From: Vitis vinifera
Lineage: Eukaryota > Streptophyta > Magnoliopsida > Vitales > Vitaceae
Direction: 5' to 3'
DNA length: 64,000 nt
NCBI RefSeq assembly: GCF_030704535.1
Contig: NC_081820.1
Location: forward strand, 19,037,001-19,101,000
Shown: one piece after another, positions 1 through 9,789 of the stretch
Layout of the letters: every line of letters starts with the position of its first letter
How positions within the stretch are numbered: position 1 is the first letter of the stretch
Made by a program: the position numbers and the translations under genes
Notes under the pieces: generated by a model
Seen by the model: the letters and a program-made list of their open reading frames with translations, nothing else
The model's database searches: none
Told to the model about the DNA's origin: nothing

Positions 1-1015
1 TAAAACTCAACCATGAAACTAATATGATTTTTTTTTCTTTTGTTAGGCATCCGTGAAACCAACCTCACGTCTATCAGGAAGATCGCAAATTGAGACCTTG
101 CTAGCACATTTGCAGTCATGTCTGCAGTTCTGCCAAGAATAGAACCTGAAGTTGCCGCCATTTCTAAGCCAGCCGAATCCAATACCCTAAATCGCAAATC
201 ACCCAATTTGGCAATGCCTTCCCGGAAGTCTCGAGTTACGTGATCATCAGGAGTGTTGTACACAAGAGCCTCCCTTCTCCTAATCAAACTACAATTGCCC
301 AAAAACAATTAACTAAATAGCCAGCAATAATAAAACATTTACATCCAAAACACCAACTTTTCAATTGCTTCAGTTTAGTATCAACACTAGTATTCCTCAA
401 GAGAACAGATGGAGCACCAAAGCTAAAACCTTACCGGTTAAACAGTGCTGACTTGCCTACATTTGGGCGCCCTACAAGAATTACAGTAGGCAGCAGGTTG
501 ACATCAACTTTAGTGAACTCCACCAAATTTTTGTTCCCATCTTTGATTTGTGGCCCATCAGTAGGGGCAACATCATCAAAACCAACATTTGAATCTTCTA
601 AGTTATCAATTACATCATCAGATTGAGTTGGATTCAACAATATCTCTTCTGCTGATCTAGATAGTGTGCTAAATCCATAGTTAACCGTAAAAGGAAAATT
701 CAAGTATGTGATTAAACCATAGTAGCTGGGTCTCAGAGGTGCCGTTCCAATTCCATTTATGCCCAACACATCAAATAACGACCCTGAGTAGCAACACACC
801 ATCAATTAAAAAATTGAAATTCACCTTCTTGTAGGATATTAAAAAAGTAATAACACCCCTTATGGCATATGTAAAACATTACCAAATGCGACCTTTGCAT
901 CAGCAAAGGGGGTTCTCCTTGTGTAAAATTTGGGAACATGATTGCTTAGAGGAGTGGCCCTGCAACCACAACACCTTGCTGGGGCTGAAAGCGCTCGAGC
1001 CCATGAGCGATGCAT
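1..1015 (-). CDS. Der/EngA-type GTPase, organellar; first three coding exons, cut by left edge
   Basis: Der/EngA proteins carry two tandem GTPase domains and help large ribosomal subunit assembly; plant copies act in organelles (family knowledge). Exons read on the minus strand are 1015-883, 783-435 and 288-64; each junction keeps frame and has GT/AG ends. Exon 1 starts at the Met of MHRSWARALSAP, a basic, Ser/Ala-rich stretch like a mitochondrial presequence. Exon 2 ends in the P-loop GRPNVGKSALFNR. Exon 3 continues with the switch region TPDDHVTRDFREG, then LDSAGLE (G3 motif DxxG) and a segment ending FLIDV. The second GTPase domain and KH-like C-terminus lie beyond position 1. No stop or frameshift is seen. 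The published-style relative I have in mind is an Arabidopsis GTP-binding family protein, not plastid DER proper; that assignment is from memory. Confidence 0.8.
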
Positions 1016-1450
1016 TACCCAGTAACACTCCCACCTGAAAAACACCACCCACTTGTGATATTCAATTTATTATAAACGAAAAGGGCAAATTGAGACACAC
1101 CCACATACCTATGAAGAGAATCTTGACAAGTTACCTGGACTTGAAGGAGCCTCAGAGGATTATTGACATGCCCTCAAAACCTAGTTCAGCTTGAACGAGT
1201 TAGAAAGAAATTATCAGAAACAACTGCGAAGAGGAAACCAAACCCAAAAGGCAAAAATTCAATCAAAATTTGAAAGAGATAACACTCAAAAACCCACCTC
1301 CAGAGAACTAAGTCACAGTGAGGATAACGTACCTCAATGGATGAAATGAGAATGAGAAACCATTCGACAACGAATTTGGTTGAGAGGGTTTACAATGGAT
1401 TTGTTCTCCGATTGCGGCCGTCAATGGGTGTTTGAGACTAGGAACGAGCA
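1016..1450 (-). promoter_or_regulatory. 5' leader/promoter region of the Der GTPase gene
   Basis: Less AT-rich than the DNA to its right and free of long ORFs. It sits directly upstream of the first coding exon and presumably holds the 5' UTR (perhaps with an intron) and promoter. No convincing TATA box was found, so the start of transcription is not placed. Confidence 0.35.
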
Positions 1451-3696
1451 TTTGAGCCTGGGCTTTTGAGGAAGTTCTACTGGTTTTAATCGACTTATTC
1501 CATTTGAAAACAATTTAAAAAAAAAAAAAAAAGAGGTAATTAGGTCTTTTCCACTCCAATTTTGATCCATCAATAAACAAATTTTAGGTTTAAAAGTATA
1601 AGATTATTGAAATAAAACTAAAAATTAAGTATTTAAAAATATTTTTAATTAAAGAAATATAAATTCATAAAAACTATTATTATATTTTACTTTAATTTTC
1701 ATAACAGAATAAGGGATCTTTAACAAAAATTTGGTCTCAACTGGTCTGATTTATGCGTTATCAAATACTTAAAATTCTGGAAAAATTTGTACCATAAAAT
1801 ACTGGAGGGGTAGAACAAAATAGTTTCATTTTCATATGGTACCCAAAGAAAATTGACTTCTTATTGAAAACAATTTTTTGTTATTTAAAAGGGAAAAAAA
1901 ATGTTTTATGATTCAGAAAACACATTTAACAATCTTTCTTACAATAAACAATTTAATATCTATATTATATATATATTATTTTTTAGAATAAATTTAAGGT
2001 GTTTTGAAATGAAAATATAGAAAATATTTGAAAAACTATTTAAAGGAAAATTACTTTTTATATTTAAATTTTTTAATAGAATTTTATTTGGGGCCATTTT
2101 TAAGAATTATTGTTAAAAACTAATTTTTGAAAATTGCATTCGAAAAACTTTTTCACACATTCTCAAAAATTTGAAAATACTTCTATTACTAGACCGTAAA
2201 AATGAAAACATCCTTTTATTATTCTTAAAAAAATGATTTTTAAGAACACAGAAAATATAAAAAACAAAAATACATTCCTTCCTCAAACAAGGTTTTTATG
2301 TTTTTTGTTTGTAAAAACAAAAAACAGTTATTGAAATTAGCAACCAAGCATGCCTTAAGCCACCATAAACAATTTTTGGCGATTTTTTATGTTTTCACAA
2401 AAAGACCAGATAAAACCTCTAAAAAATCTCCATATTTCTTCTCCAGCCAATATTTCTCCGATTTTTGGCGAAATTTTTTGATATTTTTTCCGTCAACATT
2501 TCGCCCCCTCTTTCGTTTCGGGACGCCCAAAACATGAAATTTCGGGGAAATTTCGGCGATTTTCAACCATGATTTGGGCTAATCTAAAGCCTGTGGATTT
2601 TGTGGGCGTTACTGTTTGCCTCCGGTTTTCACTTGGCTTGTTTGCCAAGTATTTTCCCAAACCCCTTTATCATGTGTTCTAATGGGTATGGAATTCCAAG
2701 GAAAATTATAATCCATATATTTTAAATTTTTTTTAAATAGTTTTTCAAAAAAATTTCTTTATGTGAGATTAATTACTGTGAAACCAAAATTTGATCAATT
2801 TTAATGATAAAAAAATGAAATTAGTTTTAAAGAAATGAAATTGAAACTAATATATTTTATGTTAAGTATATTTAAACAAATATATTTTCGAAGTGACAAA
2901 TTACAAAAATAAATCAAGTTAAAGAAAAAAAAACTTTCAAAAAAGAAAATCAATCAAAACCTAATTTATAAGACCTCTTTGTTGTTGATGTATTATGTTA
3001 ATATTGTATTTCATTTTTACTTAAGTAAAAAAAAATTATCCAAATACTAAATTTTTTTATAATTAGATAATTTCACGTTATTAATACTTTTATAAATATT
3101 AATATTGTTATTATTATTATTATCATCATGATCGTTATTAATGGTGTAAGGATTTTTTTTTAAATTCTGGGTTTTATCAAAATAAAGGAAATTAATTAAT
3201 TTATTTACCCAACTGTTTTTCCATGGAATATAAGTGATAAAATTAAAACTGTTATTTTATTTTATTTTATTTTATTTGTTTTTAAGTTGCAATAATAAGT
3301 AATGTGTTGGTGTATTTTTATTGTTTGAATTTTAACTTGAGTAAATATAATCTACAAAATAATTGTTTGTTTTTTTCCATTAAGGGAAAGTTATTTTTTG
3401 TGTTGGACAAAATTTTTAAGATGGTTTTGAAAATTATGATTTATAACACATTACTACTTTTTGTTTTCAAAAAATTGAAAGTAAAAAAATGAAATAATAA
3501 AGATATGCAAAATTATTGTTTATAGTGTTCTCTTAATCAAATTTAAAAAAGAAAAAAAATTAAAATTCCTTCTCATTTTCTATGGATAAAGGCCAAAAAA
3601 ATGTTTGCATTTATTGATGATTTATTTATTATTCTTTCTCCATCAGGAAACTGGAGGTCCTTCTTACGTAAACAACTCCTCACCTTTCTTGCATTA
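1451..3696. other. AT-rich intergenic DNA, no gene seen
   Basis: Long A/T runs and short low-complexity tracts; the ORFs here have no domain-like composition. The stretch at about 2400-2575 carries motifs such as TTTCGGCGATTTTC that resemble the right ends of the ATATCG-rich hAT-like family seen at 3.7, 32.9 and 43.6 kb, so it may be an old fragment of that family. Confidence 0.5.
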
Positions 3697-4144
3697 GAAA
3701 GATGAAAATATCAGTAATCAAACATATATCGGTATTTCAATTTTACGATATATCAAATATATCCGAGATATATCGATGGATATTTTGACATAAAATATCG
3801 ATAGATCTAAAATTGACCAAAACTTATAAAAATATAAAATAAAACTTTTAAAAATGAAATTAAAAGTATAATAGATATTTATAGTTATTTTGTTAAATAA
3901 ATTAATATGTATGTATATATATATATAAAATATCGTACGTGTCAATAAAAAATATAAATTTCATAAGTGTATATTGATTATTAAATTATATCAAATATTA
4001 TTGGATGATTATATTGTGATATTTAATTATAATATATTTCAGTAGACCTAAAATTGATCAAAACTTATAAAAATATAAAATAAAACTCTTAGAAATGATA
4101 TTAAAAGCATAATAGACATTTTGAAGTTATTTTTTTTAATAAAT

Positions 4145-4202
<58 letters not shown>

Positions 4203-4713
4203 GTACATGTTAATAAAAATATATAAATTTGATAAGTGTATATAGATTATTAAATTATATAAAATATTATTTGATGATAATATTGTGATATGTTATTATA
4301 ATAAGTTTAATTTTAAAATCTATTTAATATTAAAATGATGATATATTATAAAATAAATTATGATAAATGTGTAAATTCTTAATATATTAATAATATTAAA
4401 AACACTATAAATAAAATTATGATATATTTTTACTAATCAATTAAATGAAAATTTTTCATTCAATTATAAAATAGTTATAATTAATTTGTTATTTAAAGTG
4501 TTTTTTTAAATATTTTGTTTATATCTTAACTTTTGATATATATTTCTTTACTGCACATTATATATCAAATGGCAAGTTTGCCCTAGTGGAGCTTTGACCA
4601 CGTTGACCAACCATTGACCCACTTATTTATCCATGCTATATATCCCCATACATAGATATTTCGGTGATATATCGCCCAATTTCGACTATATTTTCTTCCC
4701 TTTAAAATATCTT
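3697..4713. mobile_element. Degenerate copy of the ATATCG-rich hAT-like family
   Basis: Begins GAAAGATGAAAATATCAG, close to the left end of the intact copy at 43578, and continues with the same body (CTAAAATTGATCAAAACTTA-type text). It closes with TTCGGTGATATATCGCCC near 4660-4680. An internal (AT)n run lies at 4149-4197. Two internal blocks (3800-3980 and 4035-4260) repeat each other, so part of the element is duplicated. No clean target-site duplication was found; the right limit is approximate. Confidence 0.55.
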
Positions 4714-5063
4714 CAATGATTTTGCCCTTACCCAAACATTTCCTAAAGCATTCACTTAGAACAAGAAATGAATAATGCTATAAAAAAAATATAAATATTA
4801 GGGGTGACATGGATAACGTAGTATTGAGGTAAAAAATAATAAAAATTTATTAATGTTGAATGTGAACCCATTTATCACATGGATGATATGATTTAGTGTG
4901 TTTTGATAATGACTTTAAGAAGTGTTTTTTGACATTATTAATACTTGAAAAATAAAAATTTTAAAATATTAAAAAAACTAAAAACACTTCTTAAAATCAT
5001 CATGTAGAACCTTTTTTCAAGCCAAGTGTTAATGACTTGTTATTATTCTATTATTTCTATTTT
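4714..5063. other. AT-rich spacer, nothing recognised
   Basis: Short AT-rich spacer between the hAT-like relic and the large LTR-like element; no ORF, RNA gene or clear repeat. Confidence 0.4.
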
Positions 5064-5891
5064 TGTAAGTTGAAACAAAAAGCATTTCATGACCACCCGG
5101 GAGAGTTGAACTTTTTCATTTTTTAAGTAGGGGGGACCCTTTCTGGAGAAGGACCAGCTGCATGGACTCAGCAGGGAGCATGGCTGGCCATGGTGGTAGT
5201 TGGAGAGGATGACATGCCTTCTGAAGGGGGCACAGTGAAGCAGATGGTGGCTTGCTGGTGAAGACAAGAACAGAGGAGGGGGTTTTCTTGGGAGGGCAAA
5301 CTGGAGTCTAAGGGGGAAGAACGAGAGGTTTTGGGAAGAGATAGGTGAGGGTTTTTGGGTGGCGAGTTTGAGAAAGATCTTTTTGGAGGGTTGTAGAGAA
5401 AAAGAAGAACAAGAGAAGCATTTTCAGGTATCTTTTTGTGGTTTCCCCATTAGCTTCTACTGGTATGTTTTTCTGCTCTTTTTTTTCTCAGTTGATTCTT
5501 GGATAATGTTTGTTGATTGGGAGTGAGCACGTTCATATTTTGCTAATGGTTTTGTTGTAGATTAGTTTGCTCCGGTTTTGATTTCCCTATGAGATATTTT
5601 GTAACCATGTTTTACCTTTTATTTGATACTCATTTAATTTCACCCACCCTCATCCAAGCCTATTGATTACGATATGAAGCATGGCTTGTACGAGCTCATT
5701 TTCTTGTATCTACTCTTTGTGCTTTGTTTTGTTATCTTCCTTTGCTCTTGATATCCATCCATGGTGCGCATCCATTTTCTCATTTCTGGTTGAGGGAGTA
5801 AGGAACTATAGAGTATGTACCCTCAGTCAATCTGTGGGTATGAAGTGTCATAACATGTTTGTCACGGCTGGGTGACTTCATACATGTATCT

Positions 5892-6350
5892 TATGGGTAT
5901 GGTGTTCAAGGTGGATTTCGATTTGGTCTATATGAATATTTCAAGAAGCTTTACTCTGATATGCCGGTAGATCGCAATCGAAGCTTCATTTTCTTTGCAC
6001 ATAGTGCATCTGCAGAGGTACTTGCCAATGTGGCTCTCTGTCCTTTAAAGCTGTTAAAGTCCAGGTTCAAGAGCAGTCCCATTTTCGCAAAGAGTTTGCT
6101 TGATGGCTTTCCAAAGTTGTATGCATCAGAAGGCCCCTATGGTTTTTACAGGGGTTTTGTTCCACTTTGGGGTCGAAACCTTTTATTCTCTATGATTATG
6201 TTATCAACTTTTGAACATTCTGTGGATTTTCTGTACCGTAATGTTATCCATAGAAGAAAGGAGGATTGTTCAAGTGTTCAATAGCTTGGAGTGACATGTT
6301 TAGCTGGCCGTGCTGCAGGATCTATTGCTTCCTTAATTACTAATCCTGCT
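5892..6350 (+). pseudogene. Mitochondrial phosphate carrier fragment (captured)
   Basis: Encodes the middle of a plant mitochondrial phosphate carrier (PHT3/MPT type): YGYGVQGGFRFGLYEYFKK, then FAKSLLDGFPKLYASEGPYG and GFYRGFVPLWGRNL, typical of the second carrier repeat. An in-frame TAG after SSVQ (about 6282-6284) is followed in the same frame by LGVTCLAGRAAGSIASLITNPA, so the reading frame is broken by a nonsense codon. The first transmembrane repeat and the end of the third are missing. No intron-like sequence interrupts the roughly 150 residues, which suggests capture of a spliced transcript. Downstream, 6351-6456 stays open but is not recognisable as a carrier. Confidence 0.8.
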
Positions 6351-6456
6351 GTTGGTACTAACATTGGAGATCGAGCTGCTCCAGTGGCAGCCATGGTTGG
6401 AATGAATAGCGATAATCGAAGTTTAATTGGTGGATGTTCCGGGTATTTGGGCATGA

Positions 6457-6603
6457 GAGAATCCGGGTGTTGATGGGCAATGCATTAGTCAACCTCCTTA
6501 CTTTTCATCAGGATATCTTCAGCAGCCTGTTCCTTATGAGACAGAAGCTGTACCGTGTTATTCATGGGATTTGACTTATGTTGGAGATGCTACAAATGGA
6601 ACC
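6457..6603 (+). pseudogene. YTH-domain (ECT-like) protein fragment, N-terminal region
   Basis: In the frame beginning ENPGVDGQCISQPPYFSSG and continuing YLQQPVPYETEAVPCYSW, the text resembles the Tyr/Pro/Gln-rich region ahead of the YTH domain in plant ECT m6A readers. Only about 49 residues are present, in a different frame from the upstream open stretch, and no YTH domain follows. It is fused within a few bases to the phosphate-carrier segment. Assignment is from remembered family character, so moderate confidence. Confidence 0.5.
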
Positions 6604-6967
6604 ATGCATGTATAGTCATTCATTCGTACCCATGCCATTACTCACCTCCATTAACCTAAACCTCCCTTCATTACCCACGTCCTCAATACCCATCTCATCT
6701 TTCATAACCCTGCACACCTATACCCATCCTTCATGCCCCCATGCATATCACCCTTCTTAATACCACGTGCCCTTCATACTTATATCTCCACCGCCTCATT
6801 AGCTTATTTCTAACTCCATACCTCCATCCTTCATGCCATCCATGAACCACATCGAACCCATTTTTTTTTTCTTCTTACACTACCCGTGACTATACCCAAG
6901 ATGCGCCAAGTGACCGGTTCTGTAATTTGTTCCATCATCATATCCCTAACTCTACCTCTCGACATCC
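6604..6967. other. C-rich, purine-poor stretch inside the LTR-like element
   Basis: Pyrimidine-rich sequence with many CCCAT, CATCC and ACCTCC words and no long coding frame. A milder version of the same composition occurs at 37730-37830 and after 38745 in the sister element, so this looks like element-specific rather than captured sequence. Confidence 0.4.
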
Positions 6968-7006
6968 ATGGAACCTAACACCTGCATGGCTGCCCAAGTC
7001 CCTTCC

Positions 7007-7245
7007 AAGCCCCTCATCCTCTCTGTTCGCTCTGGTGCTGCGATTTCCATGCCTGGAATGATGGACACCATTCTCAACCTTGGACTAAACGATGAAGTAG
7101 TTGCTGGTTTGGCTGCAAAAAATGGAAGGCGCTTTGTTTATGACTCATACAGACGCTGTCTAGACATGTTTGGAGACGTTGTAATGGGCATTCCACGTTC
7201 ATCATTTGAGGAGAAGTTAGAAAAATTGAAGGACGCGCTGGGAGG
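7007..7245 (+). pseudogene. Pyruvate phosphate dikinase (PPDK) fragment
   Basis: Encodes [40 protein letters not shown] and [20 protein letters not shown], diagnostic of the N-terminal nucleotide-binding domain of PPDK. About 80 residues of an enzyme of roughly 950 are present. An ATG at 6968 opens the frame but the residues before KPL are not PPDK-like. The frame runs into unrelated text and stops at 7298-7300. No intron is visible within the segment. It is a captured fragment, not a gene. Confidence 0.85.
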
Positions 7246-7251
7246 TTACAC

Positions 7252-7656
7252 GAGGCTTTTGAGTTTGTTCAGAACTCACCTTGTGGGGAACACTCAGTGA
7301 TATGGGGTGCTCTGCTTGGGGCATGTAGGGTGCATGGAAACATAGACATGTTGAGGTTTGCAGTAAAGAAATATTTTGATTTGGAACCAGAAAACGCTGG
7401 AAAGTATTTTGTCTTGTCTAATGCTTATGCCACTTTTGGATTGTGGGACAATGTTGTGGAGGTTAGAGGAGCGATGAGGGAATCAAGGATGAGAAATGAG
7501 CTTGGATATAGTCGGATTGAGGTCCAAAGGGAGGTGCACTTCTTCCTTATGGGGGATAAATCCCACAAACAGACTGAGCAGATATACGAGGTGATCAAAG
7601 AAGTGACTTGCATTCTGAAAGGTGCTGGCTATGTTCCTGATTTAAGTGGCTGCTAA
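7252..7656 (+). pseudogene. Pentatricopeptide repeat (PPR) protein C-terminal fragment
   Basis: From 7252 the frame reads [28 protein letters not shown] and LEPENAGKYFVLSNAYA, then the E/E+-type tail with HFFLMGDKSHKQTEQIYEVI and LKGAGYVPDLSGC before a stop. This is the end of a plant PLS-class PPR protein; such proteins edit organellar RNA. No DYW domain follows. It directly abuts the PPDK fragment in a different frame, so the junction is between two host sequences. Only a tail without the repeat array is present, so it cannot work as an RNA-binding protein. Confidence 0.85.
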
Positions 7657-8135
7657 TTCTTTTTTTAGGAAGTGGCTCATATTTATGATATTTTTCATTT
7701 ATTGAAAATTTTGTGCAAGTCTTGGATTTGTTAAATTTCAATTTTAATGTTGCTGACAAAAAGAGAGAATCTGCTTTAACTATAAATATGTGCCAGAAAT
7801 ATCGCAGAAAAATACATGCCATGGGCATATGAATGCTTCAAGCCAAGTCCCCCCCTTTGCCTTGTATTCCAAGCACTGAAGGCATCATAAGCAAGAAAGG
7901 TAAAAAGTTTTCCAACTAGAATTGTTGGACTATCTTCTAGGGTGACAACAAGATTCTAGTTCAGGAATAGCTACTCAATTGGGCTGGTTGCAATCTATTC
8001 TTTCCCATCCGTTGGGCTTTGCATGAATTATAATATTGTTGGTGGGAAACTTACAGTGTATCACTAAACAGATGGCTGCTCCAAGTTGAAGTTTGAAGAA
8101 TGTGCATTAAGCTTTGTATCTGCATCTGTTACCAG

Positions 8136-8249
8136 GCTGCTTGGATTGTGGATGATACAGATGTGGATGATTCATATAGGAGTGATAATGGTGATACTGA
8201 TGATGGAATGGTGCTAGTCCACATGGCATCCTTGGGTAATAACAGCGAG
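8136..8249 (+). pseudogene. Acidic exon-like segment of unknown origin
   Basis: An open segment of 38 codons flanked by TTACCAG and GAGGTAAAG, i.e. exact acceptor and donor contexts. It encodes AAWIVDDTDVDDSYRSDNGD followed by TDDGMVLVHMASLGNNSE. I do not recognise the parent protein. Unlike the other captured pieces it still looks like an exon with intron borders. It may be a further captured fragment or an exon of the element's own transcript. Confidence 0.4.
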
Positions 8250-8329
8250 GTAAAGGATTACAATCTCTGTCTCAAGGTTGCTGAATTTTACAGAAGTGGA
8301 TCCCATTAAGAAGTTTACAACATGTCGCT

Positions 8330-9313
8330 CCTTGGCTACCTCAATTTCATTGGCTATCTCATAGCCAATCCCATCATCCCATCCTGGTCCCATACATGCA
8401 CATGTCCAGCCGCAGAGCCACTTTTGACCACGTGGTTTCCTTACATTTTTTTTTCCTTTCTATTTTAAGAAATAATTTCCACATCCCCATTTCTTAAATA
8501 AATTTCCAGATTTTGGTTTGTTTAAAAATAATTTCAAATTCTCTCGTTTTTCATCCTTAGCATTTTTTTTTAGGTTCCAAAAATCCATTTTTGTTAATAA
8601 AATGTTGATGCCATTCTTCTTTTTGGCATGTAATTTTCGTAACTCCCATATTCTTTTAAATGTTTTAAAATAAACGTGAATTCAATTTCATAATTCCAAG
8701 CGATGGAATTTATGGAATTGATTCCATACTAAAATAAATGGGCTTTGGTGGGGGCCCAACATTACTGGATGTTTCTCTAAAAATAAATTTGAGTGAATTG
8801 TGATATTTGATGATTCCTTGTCCTGTTTAGTGATACATGCGACATGTTCTATATTCTTTATGGTACACTGACCTCATTTTTATGATGACGCATTGCTCGT
8901 TCGTGGCTCAGGTACACATCCACTTCCACTCTGGTAATTCTCTATGCATATTCTGATACTCATATGTGCATTATCAATCTGAGTATTCATTCATTTTCTC
9001 ATTGATTGTCATGTTAGTTTCATTTTATTAATAGAAATCTGACTTTAGGGACTTAGAGAAGTGTTACGGTTTTTACCGTACCTTTCCGATAAGTAACCTG
9101 ACCCCCGAGCCCAATTAGGTTTTTCATAGACCACCTTTTTCAAATGAGGAGTCATATTTAAGGTTTTCTTTCTTATTTTATTTATCCTTTTAAAATAAAA
9201 CAAAAATAAGTGGCGACTCCAAGTTATTTTCTAATAAATAAAATTATTATTTTCAAATAAAAATCGAGCTCGCCATCTAGTGGAAGCGCATGAGCCAAAA
9301 TACGGGGTCTACA
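8330..9313 (+). repeat. Conserved 3' part of the TGTAGACCCCGTA-family element
   Basis: The last ~750 bases align by eye with 39740-40390: GGTGGGGGCCC, TTACGGTTTTTACCGTACC, CGATAAGTAACCTGACCCCC, AAGTGGCGACTCCAAGT, ATCGAGCTCGCCATC and the terminal TACGGGGTCTACA. The AAGTGGCGACTCC signature is common in long LTRs of plant Tat/Ogre-type Gypsy elements (from memory). Confidence 0.6.
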
Positions 9314-9780
9314 TATTGTCAAACTGCTCTTATTTAATAAATGAGTGAGATCGAATTATAAATGAATTAATATAGATAACCCATTAATGATATTTTAACA
9401 GGTAAAGCTTGTTAACATGATTATTATCCATTAAATCTATTGACCCAAATATAATTTATTTAATATTTCAAATTTAAAAATATTTTACTTTCAATTAAAT
9501 AATTTCCATATGCATATTATTACTTATTTTTATCATTTTTTTTTGTTTTTTTTAAATATTTTACGAGTTTCCAAATGCATATTATTACTTATTACTTATT
9601 ATTTTTTGGGTTTTTTTAAAAATATTTTACGAGTTTTAATCCATTTTCATCTTACTAATATATTTTCTCAAATTTTCATCCAATATTCTTAAATTTTTTG
9701 TAAAATCCAACCATAAATATTTTGATAATTTTGATATTTTCATCATTGTTTTAAACCAAATTTAAGATCAATAAAACAAC
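9314..9780. other. AT-rich spacer with a short tandem duplication
   Basis: About 65 bases starting CATATGCATATTATTACTT near 9507 are repeated from about 9573, each copy ending in AATATTTTACGAG. No gene seen. Confidence 0.5.
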
Positions 9781-9789
9781 CGTAGAAGG

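Larger units (their letters stand above)
5064..9313 (+). mobile_element. ~4.25-kb LTR-like element of the TGTAGACCCCGTA family with several captured gene fragments
   Basis: The right end (GCGCATGAGCC... ending TACGGGGTCTACA) matches the right end of the element at 36410-40390 over about 300 bases, including AAGTGGCGACTCC and GAGCTCGCCATC. The left 350 bases (from about 5085) match that element's left part: GACCACCCGGGAG, a purine-rich leader, and a donor-like TTTTCAGGTA at 5421-5430. Between these shared ends lie unrelated gene pieces, listed separately. The left terminus is diverged and I could not find a target-site duplication matching the 3' flank TATTG. The TG...CA ends point to a very long LTR (solo LTR) of a Gypsy-type element, but a different non-autonomous element is possible. 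Confidence 0.6.

Noticed and set aside
6968..7300. 110-codon ORF starting with ATG as a complete small gene
   Set aside because: Its core is a PPDK fragment fused to unrelated ends inside a mobile element.
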